A DNA stretch of 64,000 nt from Endomychus coccineus (GCA_958510875.1 OY294069.1:166841111-166905110), one strand, 5' to 3'; shown: positions 23,346-35,580, counted from the first letter of the stretch. Notes: generated from the sequence alone by a model not told the origin. Translations and numbers: made by a program.

Positions 23346-24800
23346 AGAATTTTTATTATAAAAAAAATGACGAATTTTTACTTGAACAACATTGGAGTTC
23401 AATTATCATAAGATAATAGGCTCACGATATTCACATTTCCGCCATCTCAGGTGATATGTATGCCTAATAGTTGTTCTTTTCTGTGTTAGTATTTATCAAG
23501 GATAATGATATGTTGTTACACAATCTTAATTCAAAATTGAGCTCTGATAACCGTGAAACGGTCAGTCACAATGAATGAACTTGCACCAGTGACAACTTGA
23601 AAAAGATTAATTTCCCTTATAGATGATGACAGGCTGGTGGGCGTCGAAAGGAAACAAGCCGGTAGGTATAAGTTGGCTGCGATTCAAGAATACTTTTAAT
23701 GACTGTTTCACGTTTTCCAGCGAACATTATAACATATGAATGCTTTGTGATTGCAAAGTGTTTGCACATAATATGCGCTCGAGAACTCGCAATTTCCATG
23801 GCAATGAAAACTAAATTTTTACAGCTGTGAAAAGGTACGTGTCGTAAAAATATCGATTAGATGTTGCGACGAATGCGAAGTCTATTTATATTATCGAATA
23901 TCTGTGTGCAATGTCCACTATTCAAAATGTTGCTCTTTCAATGATCTGATTGTATTTCTAAATGGATATTCATCGCCTCTCTTGATTTAGTTATATAAAA
24001 ATTAAAAAAACAGCAAAACTATGAAGATTGCAATATTAGAAAAGTCAAAGGGAAGGAATATGAACTCTGTATGTTTCAACCTATGCACAGTATGTACGGA
24101 AAATAGATTAGAATGTAAAGATATTACGCAGGGGAAAATAAATGTTCTTAATTTCATCTTAATGTTAGTTCTTTAGTGAACATGTGGATAAGATTGTAAG
24201 CTTGTTTATTTATACAACTGTCTCGTAGCGACCTTAATGTTTCATTTACCACAAATTATGTTTACCAGTTTCAAAATTGTTCATCTAATTTCTAATTTTG
24301 TCTCCTCTTATTACACGTTAGTTTGATATTTTATTCAGGGCAGGTGAGGAAACTAAATTATTGTTGACGTATTACATATAAATATATCAGGTTATTATAA
24401 TATACTAATAGACCGTTGAACGAATTTCTACTTTAATTGGATGCTTCCATCTATATAAGTGAGTTTGATTTGTTCAACACAAAATACTTGTGGGGGCGGT
24501 GACATTTTTTAATGTTGTGAAATGTCAAATAGGCAAGACTCGGCTGCCTAAACTACTCAACACTACCCTAAACTTATCGTCAAAGTATGAATACCTGGAT
24601 AGACCAAGCTTACTTGGCGATCTAAGCCCACGTCAAGACGTAAAAAGCACGCTTTGTCCTCTGGCCATCAGAAAAACATGCATACGCGGGTGGTCGTCGG
24701 ACATACCTTGGAGACGATGAAACAACACTCGAAGAAGTATCCTCTACATGAAGCTACTGAATTTCATAGAAAGTACCAGACTGATGAGGAGATAGCAATA
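23346..24800. other. Mostly unassigned stretch
   Basis: No gene recognised. The right part (from about 24490) may be decayed upstream sequence of the LINE relic at 25 kb. Confidence 0.4.
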
Positions 24801-24989
24801 TGTGAGGCCACAGTAGGACACTAATGACCGCAGTGCAGTGGGACTCCCTCTGAGAAAGAGAACCAACTTCACGGAGGAGGGGTTTTAGTCGGTAGGAATC
24901 CGGCACATCCGGGGACACGAGCAAGATTTCCCCTCCTATACACCAAAGAAATGAGGTTCTCTGATTTTGTCTGAGAACTAGACAAAAGA

Positions 24990-25480
24990 TCGCCATAAAA
25001 GAATTAAAAGAACCGCTTGCCTAAGCGGAGGAGTCATGCGATTGACACCCATAATAGCGATAGAAGCTATGCTCTGCCTCCCACATCTCGACATAGAATT
25101 GGGAAGAAACTAAATCAAGAAAATCAAACTCTATCCCCTTCTGGAGGAAGTGATCAAAAAGACACCATCTCACGGAAAGGTAACAAACTACGTGTCACTT
25201 CAATTTCAAATTAATCAATAAAGTATCAGTGAATTCGGCATCCATGAATGAAGAGAAGAGGGAAACTCTGCGTATCTTCACTGATGGTTCTAAATTGGTG
25301 AGTGAGGAGGGTATTTACTGGAAGCACCTTAATATGATGCATCGCGAACAAAACCCTAGGGAACTATGCAACTGTACACCGATCGAAAATCTGTTCCTAC
25401 ATGGGACAAAAGGAATAATGAACACCAAAATTGGCGTTGAAGACATTGAAATCCTTCGAATAACATAGCTACAATATTAC
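24990..25480 (+). pseudogene. LINE ORF2 relic with RNase H start (I/R1/LOA-like)
   Basis: The plus strand shows a segment reading GGVMRLTPIIAIEAMLCLPH-LDI, which matches the conserved GAMRxTPxxALExxLxLPPL block found after the RT domain in RNase-H-bearing LINEs. About 60 residues on, LRIFTDGSKLVSEEG matches the start of an RNase H domain (F/YTDGSK, first catalytic Asp). Stops and frameshifts separate the two. The remaining RNase H motifs are not recognisable. It is a dead relic of a family different from the Jockey-like fragments that dominate the window. Confidence 0.6.
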
Positions 25481-27014
25481 CGATGAGCAGAAACAAGATC
25501 ACCTCAAGCACTAGTACTAGAAAGCCACTACATCCTAAGCCAAGTAGCAAGTACTGACAAAATTAATCGATTGAAATTGCATTGAGTTAAGATACGACAT
25601 AATAGACGAGAACCCCAATGCGCTCAAACAATGATGAGATGAAACATCACGTCATAGGCAGACCAATCAAGCTATAAACGCACCTTGAGACTGTCTGGGA
25701 AGAACTTGCGACTTCTAATAGGAACTTTGCCAAAGAATGTTCAATATTAGGGAGACCCCTTTGAGAGGTGGGTATCCTATGATGAGGTACAATGGTCCTG
25801 ATGATGAAGACTGAGTACTTTGACCAATAAACCACGCCACTAACTCAATGCAGAATTCAGAAAATTTTGTAATAGTTTCCATACATCTGCAAAGACTACT
25901 TTTATAAATAATTCAAGTTACTGTTTCATCGTCTAAATAATTGAATTCTCATCCATATGTTGATTTGTTCTGCTCTTCCGTGTAATATCCTCGTATCCAA
26001 CAATTATTTATGTTATTTCAGTTTCAGTTAGTTGAAGGCATGGACATGATATTTGTTATCTATTTTGTTTACATGCTATATCAATGATAGTCTTGGAACA
26101 CTTTTGTTCCTAGAAATATTGTCCATTATTATTATGTCTTGTTACGTTATTATAAGTACTCTCGCCGAGTATTTTTACATTGGTTTTGTTTCAAATGTCT
26201 TTTCGTATTCTCAGAAAAGTTGGCAAACGTAATGTTATTTTACATTGATAAAAATGAAGTTATTCCGCATTGAACAATAAATAACATTATTCAGTTGGCA
26301 TTTGAGCAGTGTTTCTGTCAGAACAACGCGTCGGTCAAGTGAAAAATGTATTGTAAATTGTTTAGTTAGATAATAATAATATGTGAAGATTCAGATCTTG
26401 AATCTTTGTACTTCCCTCACTATACGTATTATACATATAGTTATTGTATTCGTAGCAAAACATTTTTCCGGATTTTCGAGGATACATTTTGCAGATCACT
26501 TTGAAGTGGTGAAAATAGGAACTGTAATGTTTATTGTTACTATTTTCACCTTTAGAAGTGTCCGAAATTCTCATTATAAGGTTTTAGTGACGTCATAATC
26601 TATTTTATGTCTCTATTCTGTGCAAGAAGTCCTAGACTTTTCGATTCTGTGGTACAGTGTGATAGTCCGTGTGACAACAAGTATCGGTATCAAAGAATGC
26701 TATATTATAGTGTGAATAATTGTAAAAGTCTACCTGACAGTGGAGTTGTGAACTGCATCATGAAGAAATTTGGATAAAATTACTATGTAACGTAGAATAT
26801 AATTTAATTTGCGGTTACTAAATTAATTCCAATATATTTTCTATTCCTACTATCATTTACATTTGACACATAGGAGTGCCAGAAAGCTATTTTGCTAACA
26901 AAAGTGAGGGAAGTCACGTGATGAATTGATCACAGCTTTTGTTTACTTCACGTAATTTCTGATGAATTTGTAAGTTTCAGTCTTTCTGGTTCAATAAAAA
27001 GCGTATATATCAAT
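25481..27014. other. Unassigned AT-rich stretch
   Basis: No gene recognised. A weak inverted repeat around CCAGAAAG (26878-26890) and CTTTCTGG (26983-26990) may mark a small MITE. Confidence 0.4.
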
Positions 27015-27062
27015 ATATCATGGGACTGAAGTGCATTTTAATACTCTTTAGTCTCATGATAT
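27015..27062. repeat. 48-bp near-perfect palindrome
   Basis: Arms of 23 bases (ATATCATG...GCATT and AATAC...CATGATAT) match at 19 of 23 positions with a two-base centre. The loop is too small for a microRNA precursor. Confidence 0.6.
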
Positions 27063-27669
27063 GTAATAGACTATTGTCTCTTATTGATTATTATTCAAAA
27101 ACCTAGCGTTAAGACCTGTATGTCAGAACTTATTATTGTTTTGCGTCATGCACTGTTTTCATTACTTGTTGAAATCTGAGTGAATGGAAGAGAAATCTCC
27201 TAAATAGAGAACGTCGAGTTGAGTATGTTTTGTTTTTATAGCTTCCGCTTCTATTATTCCTAAAGTATACTTGATTTTCGTTGTCGTTTGTTAGAATGTT
27301 GTTACCAGGGATTTGGAAAAGCCCGGACTAATTACAAGGCCCATCATAAAAGAGCACCGTTGTTCGCTTAGTAACTGGACTGTCCATTTATCCTCTCGTC
27401 CTTCCGAAGTCAAGTTTAATGCAGAGACTGTCTATTATAAAAACACGCTTCCTTGAATAGAACACAAAACCCTCTTAATAACCTGTCTTTTCTGTTCTGT
27501 CGTGAACCAAGAACCGAAGGTTATCACATACTTATCAAACTTCCAGGTAAATAAGTTTTCCTGCGCGATCTAGAATGATTCTGAGTTACTTTGCTCTTGA
27601 AGCTAGCTATCAATGTCGGAATGACATCTATGGATAACACAAAGCTGAAATAAACTACAACACGCATAT

Positions 27670-29139
27670 TAGTCGAGTCAAATAGGTATTTCATTACGAA
27701 AATAGAAAGATATGGACCGATTTTGATGAAACAAAGTGCATTCGGTTCGGGATGACGTCTAGAAAAAAGCTTACCGGTTAGTTTTTTGTGCAAATTTGTT
27801 ACTTTTTTTTTGAACGAAAAATTGACCAACTTTTGGCTAATTATTGGGAAAATTTAGTCGGGGGTACTCGGGGTCGCTGATTACGATTCTGAACTCAGAT
27901 TGGCCAAAATCGAACTCCCCAGCTGGTAATTGGCCACTTTAATTGGACAAAGTGACCATTTTTTGAAATTTCATCAAAAATAGCCAGGAAGAATCACTCG
28001 GGAGTTTTCGGGGTCGCTGATTACGATTCTGAACTCAGATTGCCCAAAATTGATCTTCCCAGCTGGTAATTGGCCAATTTAATTGGACAAAATTGATCAT
28101 TTTTTCTTAATTTCATCGCATATAGACAGGAAAAATTACTTGGGGGTTAATTGGACAAAATTGACAAATTCCCAAAATTTCATCAAAACTAACCAGAAAT
28201 CCTCAGTTAGGGGTTGTGGTGGTGGTTGTTTTATGTTAATTGTTCAAAAATTTGCTAAAAGGGGGTCGTTACTAATTTAAATCATGAACAAAATCAAATT
28301 CTGATTTTTTAGTTTGAAATAAATTTCCGCTCATCTAAAATTTTTTTCTATCTTCTCTACTCTTCCTTTTTATATTCCACACAGCATCTTTCACATATAC
28401 TATGAACATATACGTCAAGCAGATGTGGATGTCGCAAAAAAAATATGAACTGTACTGTTGCTTGTGCAAATTGTATGGGAAATTGTAGTAAAAATTTCAG
28501 CCTGATCAATGCAATTTCACCTGGAGATGACTACAAAGACGTTGACGATGATGAAGGAGATAATACCAATGAAGAAGAAGGCATTGAAAATATTCAAACA
28601 CGTAATGACAATTATTATGATTATGATAGTGACGATGAAGATTGATTCTACTTGTACTTACTGAAATATGCATTTTGTAAATGATATTCAATTGATTAAA
28701 AATATTGTAAATATGTATATGCTACCAATTACCAGCTGAGGAGTTCGATTTTGGACAATTTGACTTCAGAATCGTACTCAGCGACTCCGAAAACCCCCGA
28801 GTAATTTTTCCTGTCTATTTGCGATGAAATTAAGAAAAAATGATCAATTTTGTCCAATTAAAATGGCCAATTACCAGCTGGGAAGATCGATTCTGGCCAA
28901 TCTGAGTTCAGAATCGTAATCAGCGACTCCGAAAACCCCCTACTAAATTTTCCCAATAATTAGCCAGAAAATTGGTCAATTTTTCGTTTAAAAAAAATAA
29001 CAAATTTGCACAAAAAACTAACCGATAAGCTTTTTTCTAGACGTCATCCCGAATCGAATGCACATTGTTTCATCAAAATCGGTCCATATCTTTCGATTTT
29101 CGTAAGTCGGCCTGTTTTAATACCCATTTGACTCGACTA
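27670..29139. mobile_element. 1.47-kb foldback element with long inverted arms
   Basis: Both ends read TAGTCGAGTCAAAT inward. The left arm (27670 to about 28130) and right arm (about 28716-29139) are reverse complements with high identity, e.g. the shared block GATATGGACCGATTTTGATG. Each arm contains two copies of a roughly 130-bp unit marked by CAGCTGGTAATTGGCCA and TCGCTGATTACGATTCTGAA. Flanks are TAT on both sides, a possible 3-bp target duplication. The unique centre holds a small Cys-rich ORF (28445-28645). Superfamily unknown. Confidence 0.85.
28406..28645 (+). CDS. Small Cys-rich, acidic-tailed ORF inside a foldback element
   Basis: The frame from ATG 28445 to stop 28645 encodes 66 residues. 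The same frame is open upstream from 28406, adding a CGCRKN motif, so the full Cys region reads CGCRKNMNCTVACANCMGNC: eight-residue-scale spacing of Cys like the CXC-type clusters at the C-termini of some insect transposon-linked proteins. The rest is very acidic (DDYKDVDDDEGD, DYDSDDED) and probably disordered. A pyrimidine-rich run ending in CACACAG (about 28340-28384) precedes it like a splice acceptor, but a stop at 28403-28405 lies between that AG and the Cys frame. It may be the last exon of a transposon or captured host gene, or a degraded remnant. Function unknown. Confidence 0.4.
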   Translation, partial: TYTSSRCGCRKKNMNCTVACANCMGNCSKNFSLINAISPGDDYKDVDDDEGDNTNEEEGIENIQTRNDNYYDYDSDDED

Positions 29140-29610
29140 TATTCTATCATAGGAAGAACTGCGAAAATAATAATATCAAGTCGTGAGAAAACGTCTACAG
29201 AGCAATGTGGAACCCATAAAAATAGTAAAAGATGATAAATTTTTCCCGAATAAATGTTTTACTTCCTTAATCACCATGCCGATGGCGAAATGAGTTATTT
29301 TTCCCAGTCGAGTGGATAGCCTGCCAATTCAGTCAAATCATCGATGTTCACAAAAGAGAACATGCGTCAGAGAAGTTTTATTTAATAAAGTCATAACAGT
29401 TGATGGACTGTTATACGAGAAAATCAAATTTTCCTGAAGACATAAAGTCTGCATGAGTGATGACAATTGACAGAGAAAATTATGTAAATAACGTGAATAA
29501 CTACCTGTTCATATTGCTCAGAAGACACCCGACGACAGAATCGATAGTCGAACTTTCAAACTGTATAACGGGAGATTTGGAAATATTATATGAGTGAAGG
29601 GTTAAGTTAC
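29140..29610. other. Unassigned stretch
   Basis: No gene or repeat recognised before the tandem array. Confidence 0.45.
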
Positions 29611-32225
29611 CAAGTTTTCTTGAGATTTTCGAATATGTCACTTTAAAATTTACAAGAAAGATTGGGTTTCACAATTTCAATATAATAAATACGGATCAAA
29701 TTTCGAGATATACACAGAGGGAAACTTCGATTGATCTGTAGGCGAGCAATTAAGTTTTGTAACTCAAAGGTAGAGCTGCCGTCGAGACGAAGATATATTT
29801 GGCGTATCATCTCGTAATTCCCCTCACGACGTCTTGACCCGCCTGGATTTTACCTCGACTGTAGAGTAGATACGAGACGAGATATGTCGAGGCCCTGTCT
29901 CGAGCCTCGATTCTTCATTTTGAATGAACTCATTTCGAATATGTCACTTTAAATGTTTCTTGAAGAAATAAGCAAAAATAAGCTATGTGTGCTCTTATCG
30001 TGATCTCAGCTTCTTTTGGTGACTGCATCCCCTCATCAACAGTAAGGTATGAAAGTCGAGACGAGAGAACACAAGGTCTTCATATCGTCTCTTGTCGAGT
30101 TGTCATGTCGAGACGAGATATTTCTCGAACTCGAGAGAAAACCCTTCATTATGTATCGTTTTGTCTCGCGCTCTCAATGTAATGAAAGCCATTTCATCGT
30201 CTGATTTCTCAAAAGTTATCGAAAATAAAACTATTGAGAAGAAATAATGATCGAGGAAACTGTAGTTAATAATACCTTATCTGTAATATATAGGATGATC
30301 ATCTAATGATCATTAACATATACATTTCCGGAGTACAAGAATGTAGCTAAGCTTTCTTGAGATTTTCGAATATGTCACTTTAAAGTTTACATGAAGGATT
30401 GGGTTTCACAATTTCAATATAATAAATTCCGATCAAATTTCGAAATATACACAGAGGGAAACTTCGATTGATCTGTAGGCGAGCAATTAAGTTTTGTAAC
30501 TAAAAGGTAGAGCTGCCGTCGAGACGAAGATATATTTGGCGTATCATCTCGTAATTCCCCTCACGACGTCTTGTCCCGCCTGGATTTTACCTCGACTGTA
30601 GAGTAGATACGAGACGAGATATGTCGAGGCCCTGTCTCGAGCCTCGATTCTTCATTTTGAATGAACTCATTTCGAATATGTCACTTTAAATGTTTCTTGA
30701 AGAAATAAGCAAAAATAAGCTATGTGTGCTCTTATCGTGATCTCAGCTTCTTTTGGTGACTGCATCCCCTCATCAACAGTAAGGTATGAAAGTCGAGACG
30801 AGAGAATACAAGGTCTTCATCTCGTCTCTTGTCGAGTTGTCATGTCGAGACGAGATATTTCTCAAACTCGAGAGAAAACCCTTCATTATGTATCGTTTTG
30901 TCTCGCGCTCTCAATGTAATGAAAGCCATTTCATCGTCTGATTTCTCAAAAGTTATCGAAAATAAAACTATTGAGAAGAAATAATGATCGAGGAAACTGT
31001 AGTTAATAATACCTTATCTGTAATATATAGGATGATCATCTAATGATCATTAACATATACATTTCCGGAGTACAAGAATGTAGCTAAGCTTTCTTGAGAT
31101 TTTCGAATATGTCACTTTAAAGTTTACATGAAGGATTGGGTTTCACAATTTCAATATAATAAATACCGATCAAATTTCGAAATATACACAGAGGGAAACT
31201 TCGATTGATCTGTTGGCGATCAATCGAGTTTTCGTTACTCAGAGGTAGAGATACCGTCGAGAGGAAGATACATTTGGCATCTCATCTCGTAACTCCCCTC
31301 ACGACGTCTTGCCTCGCCTGGATTTTATCTCGACTGTGAAGTAGCGGCGAGACATGGGATATGTCTAGGCCCTGTCTCGAGTTTCGATTCTTCATTTTTG
31401 AATGAATTCATTTCAAATAACTTCAAATGTTCCTTGAAGAAATCGGTTCCACAACTTCAATACATGTATCCCGAGTAATACCTGGAGAAAAACTTCTATT
31501 GATTTATAGGAATATGTGTACTCACAAGCTTAACAATCAAATGCAATTGAATCTTTGTAACTCAGAAGCAGTGATATTGTCAAAACGAGACGAATTTGGC
31601 GTCTCATATCCTCTCGACTAGCCTTATCACGTCTTTTTTCGCCTGGATTATATCTCTACTATGAGGTCGAGACGAGACGGGATAGGTCGATGCTCTATCT
31701 CGAGCTTGGATTCTTTATTTTCAAATAAACATACTGTGTATGATCAGAGAATGTAGTGGCGTGAAATTGGGCATAATCTAAAATAACTTATTTGGCATCT
31801 AGTTCAAGCAAAAATAAGCATGTGTGCTTTTCTCGTGATGTCAGCTTCCTGTGGTGACTGCATCCCCTCATCACACACAGTATGGTATGAAAGTCAAGAC
31901 GAGAGAAGACAAGGTCTTCATCTCGTCTCTTGTCAAGTTGTCATGTCGAGACGAGATATTTCTCGAACTCGAGACAAGACGAGATAGATCCTTCATCATG
32001 TATCGTTTTGTCTAGCGCTCTTGATGTAATGAAAGCCAATTCATTGTCTGATTTCTCACAAGTATTAGAAAATAAAACTAATGAGAAGAAATAATGATTG
32101 AAGAAAGCGTAGTTCATAATACTTCATCTGTAATCTATAAGATGATCTTCTAATGACATCTTTATTGTTTTGAGTTTTGTCGAAATGATCATTAACGTAT
32201 AAATTTCCGGAGTACAAGAATGTAG
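29611..32225. repeat. Tandem array with 737-bp period, dense in CTCGTCTC motifs
   Basis: Unit 1 (29611-30347) and unit 2 (30348-31084) differ at only a handful of positions. The same start (TTCTTGAGATTTTCGAATAT) recurs at 31085 exactly 737 bases on. The third unit (31085-32225) is more diverged and longer, because an inner part (about 31186-31410) is repeated at about 31486-31725. Every unit contains many copies of CTCGTCTC/GAGACGAG, including an exact inverted repeat ATCTCGTCTC...GAGACGAGAT with a spacer of about 18 bases. Short open frames (e.g. 29985-30182 and 30722-30919) are copies of each other by duplication only, without coding signs. Confidence 0.95.
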
Positions 32226-32271
32226 GAATCATACTCACAGTTCTAGGTTGTCATAGGTGTAGCGAGTTTCT

Positions 32272-32310
32272 ACTTACCTGTAACAAAGAATAGAAAAAAT
32301 CAATATCAAA
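32272..32310 (-). promoter_or_regulatory. Recursive splice site (ratchet point) candidate
   Basis: On the minus strand a pyrimidine-rich run TTTTTTCTATTCTTTGTTACAG ends exactly where GTAAGT begins (CAG at 32280-32278, GTAAGT at 32277-32272). An acceptor immediately followed by a strong donor is the consensus of zero-length-exon recursive splice sites in long insect introns. An ordinary exon boundary or chance is possible; no neighbouring exon is visible. Confidence 0.4.
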
Positions 32311-32893
32311 TATAATTACATAAAGATTATAAAAAAATCAGTAATATTAACTATGTTTCTATTATCACTACCATCAAATGGAGAAAAACAGTAATTTAAT
32401 TATTTCTTCCAGTCTCAGCATTGTTTATCCCTTTCGAAACTGATTATTCTTGTAGAAACGCATGCTGAAAACGTGTTTTTCTACGTTGGTCTTGGATGTT
32501 TTCTAGAAATATTTCCAGAAATCCAATTTTTGTCTACAGTTGGTTTAAATCTATTGACGTAATCAATTCAATGGATATGCCTGATGATAATTATAATAAT
32601 TAGTAAAGAAGGAAATCAGTTAGTAATATTTATGAAAAGACAGATAGGTTTAGAAATCCCCGCAGAAGACATTCTGAACTAGAGGCCTCAAGAGGGGGGA
32701 AGAATTATCAACTATCTTACTGCTTATTACTCTAATCATTCTTCGGAACTTACTAGAAATATCATTGGTACAAAATTTGAATCAATATGAGTGAAATTAT
32801 CGGTTAAACAATTCGGGGATCCTTCCCCTGATTGTAGATTGATTTTGAGAAGAAGAAAGCATCATAACTAACAGAAGAAAAGCCAAAAAGCTA
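32311..32893. other. Unassigned stretch
   Basis: No gene or repeat recognised. Confidence 0.45.
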
Positions 32894-33540
32894 CAGTTGT
32901 ATTTTCTAACCTGAATTATTCTCTTGGAAAATCACGTGGTAAGAAAGATGGTTTCGCCTAAATCAAAGTTTCAGATTTTCGATCAGAGTTATTTCTTACA
33001 GTCTTCATTCAAGTTCAAGTGAAAGATACATTCCATTAGTTCATTACTTGATGATCCTGGTTGGGGGACTGATTTTAACCATAGTTTCATTTCTTTCGTT
33101 TATTTAACGATTCTCTAGGTAATTTTATTCAACTTAAGGTTTCAATCTTTTATTATTCTTCTTAGTAATTTTATAATATCAGTAATTTGAATCTTCATTA
33201 CCTTTATTTATCATAATCATTCTTTTATTATTATCATTAGTTTTTAATTATTGTTTATTAATTATTTTACTGTTGTTAACTGCGAGTTTCTCTAATTAAT
33301 ACTAGCGTTTACAACTTCACTTACCGTCCAGTGTTTTAAATTTATAAGTGTTTAGTGAGAGGAGAAGGATAAGTGTCAAGGATATTTATCACATTTTGTT
33401 CTGGCTAATCAACGATTGAACCAATCGTAACCTGGTTTCCTAAATTAAATAGTCACACAGTAGATAAATAAATAGATTGGTGAATAGGAATAATATAAAT
33501 TCCTTGAGTAAAGTTTCATAAAGTAAATAGAACCATGTTC
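32894..33540 (+). repeat. Dispersed repeat, copy 1 (empty SINE site)
   Basis: Collinear with 46380-47410 over its whole length, with many small differences (both begin CAGTT-TATTTTCTAAC and share GAATTATTCTCTTG). At 33300-33309 it carries TACTAGCGTT, the unoccupied equivalent of the SINE target in copy 2. Class unknown; an LTR or another non-coding element is possible. Confidence 0.8.
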
Positions 33541-34670
33541 GCATGCCTCCGCCATTAACGGAATCAAACGATATTTTAAATAGAGCAATATGAATATCGA
33601 GAAGAATATTAAATCAAGCCTGAGCAGGTAATTTACAATTTACAACTCAATGTCAAATGTTGTTCAACCAATGTGAAAAGTAAAACTTCGAAATTATTCA
33701 ATGGTTAATACAGTAATTTATACTGTACAAACTCGGAAACATGCAACAAAATGGCGTATTAAAAACTTTATTAATTAAATATCTGTCGTTAGCACTTGCA
33801 TCGTTTTCATAAATTCAATTTAATATGTCAGTGTTCTCATTTTAATCTAATAGGAAATGCACCGTTTCACAGATCGGATACCTATTAACTGAATGAGGAG
33901 GTAGAAAAGTCTTCAAGAGTTCCAAACAGTTATTTTCAATACAACAATTGTGTATCAGGATATATGTAAACAAATTTAATATGTGATTCCATATTATATT
34001 TCCAACAAGAAAGTTCATTTAATACATATTCCGATTTTCAACAGTTAACAAATAATTCGGTATTTTCTATTTTCTATCAAAATATCACATATCTAAACAA
34101 ATGATCTCTTCTTACAATCAACAATGAATGTAGAAAAAATTAAATTATTGAAAATAGAAGAGCAGTGAATAAGTTTTCATATGATACCATATTTATCGCC
34201 GAAATGTTATTATTCTTATTATTTTTAGTCATAACATTCGGGTGTCACCTGTTATTTGAGTGTTGAAAACTCAAACGTCAAACACCAGTATTTTTCCAAA
34301 ACAAATATGGAAGATAACTATTATTGTCAAAATATCGCCAAAGATCAAGCTTTAGAATATGGTATAAAAATTTGTATTATCGCACATGCAATGGCGAAGA
34401 TATTGTGTTGAGTGTTACTCAACATCAAGGTTTGTGAAATACTAAGTTTACTGTTATTCCTAATTTTGTTGTAAAGAAGTTACAAACACAAACCTATAGA
34501 CTGGAAATTTTCCAAAGAATCTGAAAAATCTATTCCATGGCATACTAGATTTCCCCTGGTTTCCATAATTTCCATCCGAAAATTATGAAATTCAACAATT
34601 CGAATAGTGGGGAGTTCATTTATACTATTTTAACAATAACAAGAACAATAACAATGAGACGTAGCACGAA
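33541..34670. other. Unassigned AT-rich stretch
   Basis: No gene or repeat recognised. Confidence 0.5.
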
Positions 34671-35013
34671 TCACAAAAATTGCTCGAAGTGGCCACCATG
34701 TTGACGCAAACATGTCTGTGCTCTTTGCCGTATCTCTCTTTCCGTTACCGCATAGCTCATTCATGTTCTCAATGATGCGTTGCCTCAGTTCTTCCTCCAT
34801 GTGAATTTGGTTCTTGTTAACCTCCGCTTTCATGTAGCCCCAGGCCGAAAAATCGAGAGGTATGAGGTCGGGTGACCTGGCAACCCACAATTGGTTCTGA
34901 GATACGCTATTATATTGACCCTTTTTGGGATGAAATATTTTTTTTTTATATTTCACGTTATTACTATTCATTCCAATCCAAAACTCCACAGACTTAGCTA
35001 CTCTTGGAATCAT
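34671..35013 (-). pseudogene. Tc1/mariner-superfamily transposase, C-terminal relic
   Basis: Minus-strand reading gives LWVARSPDLIPLDFSAWGYM, matching the WPARSPDLTPLDFFLWG block around the last catalytic acidic residue of insect Tc1/mariner-like transposases, then ELRQRIIENMNEL. After a frameshift the family's end, RAQTCLRQHGGHFEQFL, is followed by a stop at 34673-34671. The catalytic Asp in PLDF is still present in this piece. The N-terminal part, including the first catalytic Asp, is not found upstream. Dead relic. Confidence 0.75.
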
Positions 35014-35149
35014 CGGAGGGTGTTCAGGTCCTTTAGAATCTTCATGTACACCTCGACATCATTATCCCCGTTAAGAAATGCTGTATCCATATCCATTTTT
35101 TGTTTGTTAAATATGTACTTTGACTACACGAGAGGGAAATCTATAATGT

Positions 35150-35580
35150 TCGAAGAACATTGTGTTGTGTGAGCCAACAGTGCATAGTATTTTTCTCTGA
35201 AAGTTTGGAGACTATAGGCATAGGGGAAGACCTCACTAGGTGAAAATTTCCTCAACTTCACTGTTCGATTAAGAAATTAAGTCTGGTAGGAAGAAGTTTG
35301 GCAGGTCTCGAGCTTGACTGTGAAGTGGTGACTAGTCCGAGCTCGTCTAGTTCGCCTTTCTAGAATCTCCCATTGTGGAACAACAGACGTAATTTCTGAT
35401 GAACACCGATCATGAAAATATCTATAGAAACGGGACAGATCTCCCACCATTGTACGATGTTCTAGATAGGCCGATGAACACGTAAGTGTGACATCATCAA
35501 TCCAACGAATAGCTCTCTTCTGGATATCATTTTGTCCAACAACTCTCTGAGCTGTTATTGCATTGACGATATCCCACACA
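35150..35580 (-). pseudogene. Jockey-like LINE ORF2, C-terminal fragment
   Basis: The minus strand has an open run with QKRAIRWIDDVTLTC, LEHRTMVGDLSRFYRYFHD, CSSEITSVVP and RRTRRARTSHHFTVKLETCQ. This is the well-known C-terminal region after the RT domain of Jockey-type elements (QRRAIRLIDDP...L.HRR.VGDLSLFYRY). A near-duplicate lies at 57500-57870, another at 9090-9370, and the end of one at about 55900-56060. The RT domain is not attached here. The open frame (35277-35609) is 110 codons. Confidence 0.8.

Noticed and set aside
27015..27062. microRNA precursor
   Set aside because: The palindrome has a two-base loop and 23-base arms, too compact for a normal precursor.
28445..28645. Cys-rich ORF as a toxin-like peptide
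   Set aside because: No signal peptide, a CXC-type Cys pattern, a strongly acidic tail and a location inside a transposon all argue against a secreted peptide.
29985..30919. Repeated small plus-strand ORFs as a duplicated gene
   Set aside because: They are identical because the whole 737-bp unit is duplicated; there is no codon-level constraint or domain, and unit 3 does not keep the frame.
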